The notes under the pieces were generated by a model, which was not told the DNA's origin, searched no databases, and worked only from the letters and a program-made list of their open reading frames with translations. The translations under genes were made by a program, and so were the position numbers. A DNA stretch of 6,112 nt from Flavicella sp964230805 (GTDB lineage: Bacteria; Bacteroidota; Bacteroidia; Flavobacteriales; Flavobacteriaceae): contig CAXRIA010000031.1 of assembly GCA_964230805.1 (NCBI GenBank), positions 1 through 6,112 of the forward strand. The letters run 5' to 3'. Shown one piece after another: positions 1 through 4,533 of the stretch (position 1 is its first letter; the number at the start of each line of letters is the position of its first letter).

Positions 1-434
1 AAATGAGAGATAGAGTTCACACCGTTTTAAAAAGAGTCAATTTACCTGATGCGTATAAAAAATTTCCCGCAGAACTCTCAGGAGGAATGCAAAAACGTGT
101 GGCGATAGCAAGAGCTATTGTCATGAATCCAAAATATTTGTTTTGTGACGAACCCAATTCAGGCCTAGATCCAAAAACTGCCATTGTCATTGATAATTTA
201 ATACAGGAAATCACCAGTGAATATCAAATAACCACGGTGATCAACACCCATGATATGAACTCTGTTATGGAAATTGGAGAAAAAATTGTCTTTCTAGAAA
301 ACGGGTTCAAAGCCTGGGAAGGAAACTCAAAAGAGATCTTTAAAACTGATAATGAATCGGTTGTAAATTTCGTTTATAGCTCGAACTTATTTAAGAAAAT
401 TCGACAGTCTTATTTAAACGAAAGTAATTCCTAA
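1..434 (+). CDS. ABC transporter ATP-binding protein, MlaF-like (5' truncated by window edge)
   Basis: C-terminal part of an ABC ATPase, open at the left edge; the first in-frame ATG at position 3 is internal, because the Walker A and Q-loop that must come earlier are missing. Numbering from that Met, the visible parts are the signature LSGGMQ (residues 25-30), Walker B YLFCDE with the catalytic Glu (45-50), the D-loop SGLD (53-56) and the switch His in NTHDM (His83). About 143 of the family's usual 245-260 residues are present. The EPNSGLDPKTA stretch and the INTHDMNSVMEIGEKIVF segment resemble the MlaF/Ttg2A group, which powers phospholipid transport between the membranes together with an MlaE permease and an MCE-domain MlaD protein. 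These partners should lie to the left if the assignment is right. The stop TAA (432-434) lies six bases before the tRNA promoter, and no terminator is visible between them. ABC ATPase is certain; the Mla assignment is inferred from sequence resemblance. Confidence 0.85.
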   Translation, partial: MRDRVHTVLKRVNLPDAYKKFPAELSGGMQKRVAIARAIVMNPKYLFCDEPNSGLDPKTAIVIDNLIQEITSEYQITTVINTHDMNSVMEIGEKIVFLENGFKAWEGNSKEIFKTDNESVVNFVYSSNLFKKIRQSYLNESNS

Positions 435-439
435 AATTG

Positions 440-470
440 TTTGTTTTATTCATATATCCCCCTATATTTG
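440..470 (+). promoter_or_regulatory. Promoter of the Lys-Tyr-Lys tRNA cluster
   Basis: Matches the Bacteroidota consensus: a -33 TTTG at 440-443, a 19-base spacer, and a -7 element TATATTTG (TAnnTTTG) at 463-470. It lies 26 bases upstream of the first tRNA and starts six bases after the mlaF-like stop codon. Transcription would start near 475. Confidence 0.85.
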
Positions 471-496
471 CACCCGCAAAAAAGGAGGAAATGAAC

Positions 497-569
497 GACC
501 TGGTAGCTCAGTTGGTAGAGCATCTCCCTTTTAAGGAGAGGGTCCTGGGTTCGAGCCCCAGCCCGGTCA
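497..569 (+). tRNA. tRNA-Lys (anticodon TTT), copy 1
   Basis: A complete 73-base cloverleaf. The acceptor strands are 497-503 (GACCTGG) and 562-568 (CCCGGTC), the D-stem is GCTC/GAGC, and the anticodon stem is 523-527/535-539 around loop CTTTTAA with TTT at 530-532. The T-stem is CTGGG/CCCAG with loop TTCGAGC, and the discriminator is A569. The next bases are C-A-A, so CCA is not encoded and must be added after transcription. Acceptor pair 5:68 is a T-C mismatch, shared with copy 2. This is the first gene of the cluster. Confidence 0.97.
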
Positions 570-570
570 C
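497..570 (+). repeat. Direct repeat of 74 bp (first unit; second unit 715-788)
   Basis: The two tRNA-Lys genes plus one following C are identical over 74 bases and in the same orientation, with starts 218 bases apart. The bases just outside (C496 against A714, A571 against C789) differ, so the repeat is confined to the tRNA itself. Recombination between the units would delete tRNA-Tyr and one Lys copy. Confidence 0.9.
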
Positions 571-608
571 AAGCCTTGTAAAATAAAACTCTTTTTTATT
601 GAAATTTT

Positions 609-689
<81 letters not shown>

Positions 690-714
690 CAAGTTTCCTC
701 CTTTTTTTTGTTAA

Positions 715-787
715 GACCTGGTAGCTCAGTTGGTAGAGCATCTCCCTTTTAAGGAGAGGGTCCTGGGTTCGAGCCCCAGCCCGGTCA
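715..787 (+). tRNA. tRNA-Lys (anticodon TTT), copy 2, with CCA encoded
   Basis: Identical to copy 1 over all 73 bases, including the T-C mismatch at acceptor pair 5:68; the anticodon TTT is at 748-750. Here the discriminator A787 is followed by CCA (788-790), so the 3' end appears to be genomically encoded, unlike the other plus-strand tRNAs here. It is the last gene of the cluster, with a terminator hairpin beginning five bases after the discriminator. Confidence 0.97.
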
Positions 788-791
788 CCAT

Positions 792-817
792 AAAGCCTTC
801 TCACGAAGGCTTTTTTT
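792..817 (+). terminator. Intrinsic terminator of the tRNA cluster
   Basis: A perfect 9-bp stem, AAAGCCTTC (792-800) with GAAGGCTTT (805-813), closed by a TCAC loop and running into a T-tract at 811-817. It begins directly after the encoded CCA of the second tRNA-Lys. Confidence 0.9.
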
Positions 818-876
818 ATCCCCTAACTTTTTATGACGTGACTAGAAATGTCAAAATAACGCCTAAAAAAAGACAT

Positions 877-912
877 AAAAAAAACTCCTTCCATCATTGG
901 AAGGAGTTTTTT
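877..912 (-). terminator. Intrinsic terminator of tRNA-Gly (possibly bidirectional)
   Basis: A perfect 12-bp stem, AAAACTCCTTCC (881-892) with GGAAGGAGTTTT (899-910), and a 6-base loop. On the minus strand it lies just after the tRNA-Gly 3' end (914) and is followed by eight Ts (complement of A877-A884). T907-T912 could also stop plus-strand read-through from the tRNA cluster. Confidence 0.85.
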
Positions 913-913
913 G

Positions 914-986
914 AGCGAAAGACCGGGTTCGAACCGGCGACATTCAGCTTGGAAGGCTGACGCTCTACCAACTGAGCTCCTTTCGC
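914..986 (-). tRNA. tRNA-Gly (anticodon TCC)
   Basis: A 73-base cloverleaf on the minus strand. The acceptor GCGAAAG (986-980) pairs fully with CTTTCGC (921-915). The D-stem is GCTC/GAGC, and the anticodon stem TCAGC/GCTGA surrounds loop CTTCCAA with TCC at 953-951. The T-stem is GCCGG/CCGGT (one G-T pair) with loop TTCGAAC, and the discriminator is T (complement of A914). CCA is not encoded. It has its own promoter and terminator and faces the Lys-Tyr-Lys cluster convergently. Confidence 0.97.
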
Positions 987-1001
987 ATTGGTATTGCAAT
1001 A

Positions 1002-1031
1002 CAAAGATACTTTCTTTCTTTGTTTTTACAA
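1002..1031 (-). promoter_or_regulatory. Promoter of tRNA-Gly
   Basis: On the minus strand, the -7 element TATCTTTG (complement of 1002-1009) follows TTG (complement of 1029-1031) after a 19-base spacer, as in the Bacteroidota consensus. The -33 element lies only two bases from the terminator stem of the upstream isomerase gene, so the two units are packed end to end. Confidence 0.8.
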
Positions 1032-1033
1032 GA

Positions 1034-1070
1034 AAAAGAAGGAGTTTTTCATTAAAAAACTCCTTCTTTT
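1034..1070 (-). terminator. Intrinsic terminator of the cyclophilin-FKBP gene
   Basis: A perfect 16-bp stem, 1034-1049 with 1055-1070, and a 5-base loop. On the minus strand it lies 27 bases beyond the isomerase stop codon and ends in a T-rich tail. Its core (AAACTCCTTC / GAAGGAGTTT) is the same as that of the tRNA-Gly terminator at 877-912. Confidence 0.85.
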
Positions 1071-1097
1071 AAAAAATATTTGATTCCGCAAATACGA

Positions 1098-2030
1098 TTA
1101 ATTCACAGCCACCAATTCAACGTCAAAAATCAAGGTAGCATCCGGTGGAATAACTCCTCCAGCTCCCGCCGAACCGTAAGCCAAGTCAGAAGGAATGACC
1201 AAACGGGCCTTGTCTCCCACTTTTAGCAATTGGATTCCTTCATCCCAACCTCTAATTACTTGTCCCACTCCGATTGTAAAATCAATCGGTTGTTTTCTTT
1301 TGTACGAAGAGTCAAATACCGTTCCATCCAACAACTGTCCTTTGTAATGTACAGAAACACCTGATCCTTTTGTAGCTTGCTTACCTGATCCTTCTTGTAA
1401 AATCTTATAGCGTAGTCCACTTGGTGTTTCATCGTAACCCGCAGCTACTTCGTCCAATTTTGCTTTTTGAGCCGCTTTTGCCTCTGCAATTCTCTTTTCT
1501 CTCTCTCCTTCAAACAAGCGGAACGCCTCAATAGCATTGAACCCCTCTGCCGCTGCACCAACACGCACAATTTCTATGCTTTCAATGACATCGTCTTGTG
1601 CAATGGTATCTACTACTTCTTGGCCTTCTGTTACAAAACCAAAAACGGTATGCTTGTTGTCTAACCAAGGTGTAGCCACATGCGTGATAAAAAATTGACT
1701 TCCGTTGGTTGCTGGACCAGAGTTCGCCATGGACAATACCCCGGGTTTGTCATGCTTTAATTCTGGATGAAATTCATCATCAAAACTGTAACCTGGATTT
1801 CCTGTTCCCGTTCCTAGAGGACAACCTCCTTGGATCATAAAATCTGCAATTACTCTGTGAAATTTCAAACCGTCGTAATAAGGTTTTCCCTGAGGCTTGG
1901 CCTCATTTTCCATATTTCCTTCTGCCAAGGCAACAAAGTTCCCTACTGTTCCTGGCGTCTTTTCAAATGTCAAGTCTACTAAAATAGACCCCTTGCTAGT
2001 GTGAAACTTAGCGTATAATCCGTCGTTCAT
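1098..2030 (-). CDS. Two-domain peptidyl-prolyl isomerase (cyclophilin + FKBP)
   Basis: A 310-residue protein fusing two unrelated prolyl cis-trans isomerase folds. Residues about 5-158 are a cyclophilin with FHRVIADFMIQGG (catalytic Arg59), MANSGPATNGSQFF (100-114) and WLDNKHTVFG (122-131). Residues about 165-200 form a charged, probably helical linker. Residues about 205-308 are an FKBP domain with VHYKG (227-231), TVFDSS (237-242), VIRGWDEG (258-265), AYGS (284-287) and GGVIPPDATLIFDVEL. The pocket residues of both domains look intact, so both may be active. No signal peptide is visible, so a cytoplasmic folding role is inferred. I chose the ATG at 2030: the reading frame extends to a TTG at 2054, but that TTG is part of the -7 promoter element, which would leave no leader. 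Fusions of this kind are known in flavobacterial genomes. It has its own promoter and terminator, so it is probably monocistronic. Confidence 0.93.
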   Translation of the reverse strand: MNDGLYAKFHTSKGSILVDLTFEKTPGTVGNFVALAEGNMENEAKPQGKPYYDGLKFHRVIADFMIQGGCPLGTGTGNPGYSFDDEFHPELKHDKPGVLSMANSGPATNGSQFFITHVATPWLDNKHTVFGFVTEGQEVVDTIAQDDVIESIEIVRVGAAAEGFNAIEAFRLFEGEREKRIAEAKAAQKAKLDEVAAGYDETPSGLRYKILQEGSGKQATKGSGVSVHYKGQLLDGTVFDSSYKRKQPIDFTIGVGQVIRGWDEGIQLLKVGDKARLVIPSDLAYGSAGAGGVIPPDATLIFDVELVAVN

Positions 2031-2051
2031 TTTTATTGTTTTTTTGAGCCG

Positions 2052-2082
2052 CAAAGATAGTCATATTCTGAGGATGTGCAAA
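2052..2082 (-). promoter_or_regulatory. Promoter of the cyclophilin-FKBP gene
   Basis: On the minus strand, TTTG (complement of 2079-2082), a 19-base spacer, and TATCTTTG (complement of 2052-2059): an exact match to the Bacteroidota consensus. The predicted leader is about 15-20 bases and A-rich before the ATG at 2030. This also decides the start codon. Confidence 0.85.
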
Positions 2083-2113
2083 CTTCGGTTTTCTCAAAAA
2101 TTCCAAAAACCAA

Positions 2114-3220
2114 CTACTCCAATCTACTAAAAAAATAAGGGGCGTGATCCGGCAACAAATCAGGATGCGCAATCTTGATAATATCCTTCAAAACAACATG
2201 TGGTTGAACAGGTCCTAATTCAAAAAACACCAAAGCACTTTTTTCTCCTCTCCGCTTTCCATAGGTGTAAATAGCATTTTGTTGGTACGGTTTGAATTTT
2301 TTATAATGTCCATTTTCTTCGACCAATTGCCTTTTATTCTCATGCAAACTACAACCCATCCAAAGTTCGGCATCCTTTGCCTTCTCAAAAACATTTTCAA
2401 AATTCAGTGACAAACTCCCGGTTCCTTTCGAATCTGCCCACAAATAATCGGTATTTGCGTCCTTAAAATAAGTGGCCATAAAGCTTTCTCCAGCGGGCAA
2501 ATACCACACATCACGGTAAATGGAGCCCGAAAGAACGGTAGGCTTATGCATCGCTTTTTGGGCAATGGCTTTCGCACGCAGGTACTCCTTTTCAATAGAG
2601 TTGAATATTCCTTCCGCCAACACCTCCTTTTCAAACAAAGCCCCAAACAAACGGATCCACTCTACTCTCCCCAGAGGCGTCTCTTCCTCCCAATCGTTGT
2701 TCAAAAGTACCGGGATTCCATTTTTCTGAATCAATTCCAACGACTTATTCATCTTCCCAATGGCAAAGCCCATCACCAAATCAGGATTCAAAGACAACAA
2801 GATCTCAGTGTTGATATTTTCAGAGGTTCCCAAATCCTTTACTTGATCCATCGAAATCAAATTCCTTGTTTTCGCAGAGGATATAAAATCTGTGTTGGGA
2901 AAACCTACCAAAGTGTTTTCTTCTTCTAACAACTCTAAATAGGGCACGTGAGACGAGGAGGTGAGAACAATACGCTCCAAAGGAGTCCGGACGATTTGTA
3001 AATCGGTAGCGATTTTTTTCGTTGCTGTTTTGGGCACCAATAAAAATTCCTGAGCTTTTTCTCCAGAAACGGTATAAATAGTTACTTTTTTACAACCCTC
3101 CATCGAGCTGATTGAAAAACCTTTTGCATAAGCATTGTTGCTTACATCCCCTTTTTTTTCGTGTGTTGGCAAACAGGCTACCAGAAAAAGCACCCAAAGA
3201 AGTGTTGTGATTTTTTTCAT
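2114..3220 (-). CDS. Lipoprotein substrate-binding protein of an ABC transporter, BtuF/FepB-like
   Basis: A 368-residue protein beginning with a lipoprotein signal: two Lys, a hydrophobic stretch, then the lipobox LVAC with the acylated Cys at residue 16. The mature part belongs to the periplasmic binding family for cobalamin, haem and ferric siderophores (COG0614 type). Features are RIVLTSSSHVPYLELL (83-98), the family's first strand-helix unit; LVGFPNTDFIS (104-114); and the lobe-linking region NTEILLSLNPDLVMGF (137-152). A second lobe with KPTVLSGSIYRDVWYLPAGESF (226-247) and ADSKGTGSLSLNFE (262-275) follows. It would collect a ligand in the periplasm for a FecCD-type permease; neither permease nor ATPase is in the window. 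The riboswitch-BtuB unit nearby makes cobalamin the likely ligand, but the sequence does not exclude a siderophore. It is transcribed away from the other B12 genes, and no riboswitch precedes it. Downstream is the isomerase promoter, with no convincing terminator between. Confidence 0.88.
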   Translation of the reverse strand: MKKITTLLWVLFLVACLPTHEKKGDVSNNAYAKGFSISSMEGCKKVTIYTVSGEKAQEFLLVPKTATKKIATDLQIVRTPLERIVLTSSSHVPYLELLEEENTLVGFPNTDFISSAKTRNLISMDQVKDLGTSENINTEILLSLNPDLVMGFAIGKMNKSLELIQKNGIPVLLNNDWEEETPLGRVEWIRLFGALFEKEVLAEGIFNSIEKEYLRAKAIAQKAMHKPTVLSGSIYRDVWYLPAGESFMATYFKDANTDYLWADSKGTGSLSLNFENVFEKAKDAELWMGCSLHENKRQLVEENGHYKKFKPYQQNAIYTYGKRRGEKSALVFFELGPVQPHVVLKDIIKIAHPDLLPDHAPYFFSRLE

Positions 3221-3261
3221 ATGTTAAAATTTACGTCTGTCATGAGTTTGCCCTCTTCTTG

Positions 3262-3269
3262 CAAAGATT
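3262..3269 (-). promoter_or_regulatory. Possible -7 element for the lipoprotein gene
   Basis: The minus strand reads AATCTTTG, one mismatch from TAnnTTTG, 41 bases upstream of the ATG at 3220. No TTG occurs at the expected -33 spacing. The element is weak and could indicate an activated promoter. Confidence 0.4.
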
Positions 3270-3322
3270 GGTACATTTTTTTTATTTTTCTAAAAAAGCA
3301 AGGAATATCTTTTATTTCGTCT

Positions 3323-3330
3323 TATTTTTG
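3323..3330 (+). promoter_or_regulatory. -7 promoter element of the signal-less BtuF-like gene
   Basis: TATTTTTG is an exact TAnnTTTG match, 24 bases upstream of the ATG at 3355. No TTG lies at the usual -33 distance. It is followed immediately by the 10-bp palindrome AAGGTACCTT (3331-3340), which would overlap the transcription start. Confidence 0.6.
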
Positions 3331-3340
3331 AAGGTACCTT
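3331..3340. repeat. 10-bp perfect palindrome at the predicted transcription start
   Basis: AAGGTACCTT is its own reverse complement and abuts the -7 element of the BtuF-like gene. It may be an operator half or chance; the core GGTAC also occurs at 3270-3274, next to the weak divergent -7 element. Confidence 0.35.
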
Positions 3341-3354
3341 CGATCTTAAAAAAA

Positions 3355-4275
3355 ATGAAAGTTTCTTCTTTTATGCCAGCGGTGACGCAAATGATTTACG
3401 ACATGAATCTGCAAAAATATTTGGATGGCATTACTTTTGAGTGCCCTCCCATGGCTCTGGCAGAAAAGCAAGTCGCTGTAAATTGTCTGCTGGAAAACAA
3501 AAATTACACCAGCGAAGAAATCAATCGTATTTTTTCTGAAAGTAAAGCCACCGGAGAAAGTTTGTATTATGTAAACGAACCCGTTTTAGAAAGCATTGCA
3601 CCCGATATTATTTTCACGCAAGATGTGTGCGATGTTTGTCAAATAGACACCCAATGTGTGGAGGCGTCTATACACAATCTCGAAAAAAAGCCCGAATTAA
3701 TTTCTATTACGCCAAATTCTTTGGAAGACGTTTTTAAAGACGCCTTGACCATTGCCAAAGCTTTGAAAAAAGAGCACATTGGAAAAACCTATGTCGAGGA
3801 TTTGAAAGCACGAATCGACGACATTATTGACCAACAGCGTGCCGCGAGATCACCCGTAAAAAGTGTACTGCTGTTAGAGTGGATTGATCCTTTGTTCAAT
3901 TGCGGTCATTGGATACCGCACCAAATAGGCTATGCAGGAGGCATTGATTTGTTAGCCCACCCATCGGGTGATAGCAGCGTCATTAATTGGGAGAAAATTG
4001 TAAAATACGACCCTGAGGTGTTGGTCATCGCACCCTGCGGATATACAAAAAAACGGACTTTGGAAGACATGAAGTTCTTGGAAGAAAAACCAGGATGGAA
4101 TCAGTTACGCGCCGTACAAAACAAACAAGTTTTTATTGCTGATTTTGATTTGTTTACGCAATCCTCGGCAAGCACCCTTGTTGACGGAATTGAAGTACTG
4201 GCACATCTTTTTCATCCCACAATAAGCGATATCTCCACTCGATTGAAAAAAAAATTCACTTCTTTTTTCTCCTAA
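3355..4275 (+). CDS. BtuF-like cobalamin-binding family protein without signal peptide
   Basis: A 306-residue protein of the BtuF/FecB fold (COG0614 type). It opens directly on the first core strand (MKVSSFMPAVTQMIYDM), leaving no room for a signal peptide or lipobox. Next come GITFECP (25-31), SLYYVNEPVLESIAPDIIFTQD (69-90; the family's domain-linking segment), a Cys cluster CDVCQIDTQC (Cys92, 95, 101), LLLEWIDPLFNCGHWIPHQIGYAGG (172-196), KYDPEVLVIAPCGY (217-230) and a C-terminal DLFTQSSASTLVDGIEVLAHLFHP. Flavobacterial relatives of this family are often found beside B12 genes. I chose the ATG at 3355: the frame extends upstream to a TTG at 3259, but that extension crosses the -7 element and resembles no signal sequence. 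The stop lies 36 bases before the riboswitch with no terminator between, so some read-through into the receptor gene is possible. Its exact role (cytosolic cobalamin or corrinoid binding, or export by another route) cannot be read from the sequence. Confidence 0.85.
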   Translation: MKVSSFMPAVTQMIYDMNLQKYLDGITFECPPMALAEKQVAVNCLLENKNYTSEEINRIFSESKATGESLYYVNEPVLESIAPDIIFTQDVCDVCQIDTQCVEASIHNLEKKPELISITPNSLEDVFKDALTIAKALKKEHIGKTYVEDLKARIDDIIDQQRAARSPVKSVLLLEWIDPLFNCGHWIPHQIGYAGGIDLLAHPSGDSSVINWEKIVKYDPEVLVIAPCGYTKKRTLEDMKFLEEKPGWNQLRAVQNKQVFIADFDLFTQSSASTLVDGIEVLAHLFHPTISDISTRLKKKFTSFFS

Positions 4276-4302
4276 AACAATGGCCAATTCAAATATAGTC
4301 CC

Positions 4303-4310
4303 TAATTTCG
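4303..4310 (+). promoter_or_regulatory. Possible -7 element of the riboswitch-receptor transcript
   Basis: TAATTTCG is one mismatch from TAnnTTTG and lies immediately before the first paired base of the riboswitch, where a transcript should begin. There is no TTG at -33, so this call is weak. Confidence 0.35.
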
Positions 4311-4311
4311 C

Positions 4312-4500
4312 TTTGAATTTGGTTTTCATTTCAGGGTAACGAAATGAAATTAAAAGGGAATCTCGTTCAAAGCGAGAGCTGTCCCCGCAACTGTAAGCTC
4401 AGTCAAAATTATTTTGATGCTTGTTGTACTCTTTACACCACTGTGATTCTCATGGGAAGGTAGCAACAAGACGCAAGCCAGGAGACCTGCCTTTTTCAAA
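4312..4500 (+). promoter_or_regulatory. Cobalamin (adenosylcobalamin-type) riboswitch
   Basis: It carries the conserved landmarks of the cobalamin riboswitch in order: AAAAGGGAA (4352-4360), CTGTCCCCGCAACTGTAA (4379-4396), CCACTG (4438-4443), ATGGGAAGG (4452-4460) and the B12 box GCCAGGAGACCTGCC (4477-4491). Helices visible by eye are a closing stem TTTGAA/TTCAAA (4312-4317/4495-4500), a 9-bp hairpin TTTCATTTC/GAAATGAAA (4324-4332/4341-4349), TCTCG/CGAGA (4361-4365/4373-4377), GAGC/GCTC (4376-4379/4397-4400), TCAAAA/TTTTGA (4403-4408/4412-4417) and CTTGTTG/CAACAAG (4420-4426/4464-4470). It precedes a TonB-dependent receptor, the classic BtuB arrangement, where cobalamin binding lowers expression. 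No T-run terminator lies between it and the ATG, so control of translation is more likely than of transcription. The outer boundaries are approximate. Confidence 0.96.
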
Positions 4501-4533
4501 ACATAAATAAACTTTCGGGGAGAAAGGTTTGGA
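4490..4533 (+). other. Riboswitch expression platform / ribosome-binding region of the receptor
   Basis: The leader between the B12 box and the start codon holds a purine-rich stretch, GGGGAGAAAGG (4517-4527), 6 bases before the first ATG, unusual for Bacteroidota genes. It can form two competing pairings: CTTTC/GAAAG (4512-4516/4522-4526), or CCTTTTTC (4490-4497) with GAGAAAGG (4520-4527), which includes one G-T pair and uses bases of the riboswitch closing stem. Such competition could mask or expose the start region. This is inference from base pairing only. Confidence 0.45.

Noticed and set aside
818..876. Spacer between the two convergent terminators, checked for a small RNA or gene
   Set aside because: No conserved stem, start codon context or promoter match; I see nothing in it.
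730..960. Plus-strand reading frame of 76 codons over tRNA-Lys and antisense tRNA-Gly
   Set aside because: It begins inside tRNA-Lys copy 2, runs through its terminator and ends in tRNA-Gly antisense (TGFEPATFSLEG), a typical tRNA artefact.
1467..1664. Plus-strand frame of 65 codons inside the isomerase gene
   Set aside because: Antisense shadow of a conserved coding region; no recognisable protein features.
2031..2054. N-terminal extension of the isomerase from a TTG codon
   Set aside because: The TTG forms part of the -7 element TATCTTTG, so it would not be in the mRNA; the ATG at 2030 gives a normal cyclophilin start.
2083..2113. Possible terminator after the lipoprotein gene (GGTTTT/AAAACC on the minus strand)
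   Set aside because: Only six pairs, a long loop and no T-tract after the stem; more likely chance in AT-rich DNA.
2215..2929. Several frames of 61-127 codons inside the lipoprotein gene on both strands
   Set aside because: They are shadows of a well-supported 368-codon gene; no family resemblance and no promoter or leader of their own.
3259..3354. N-terminal extension of the BtuF-like protein from TTG at 3259
   Set aside because: It crosses a perfect -7 element (3323-3330). Its hydrophobic run NIFYFVLFLKV is short, with no signal cleavage site or lipobox, and the family consensus begins at MKVSSF.
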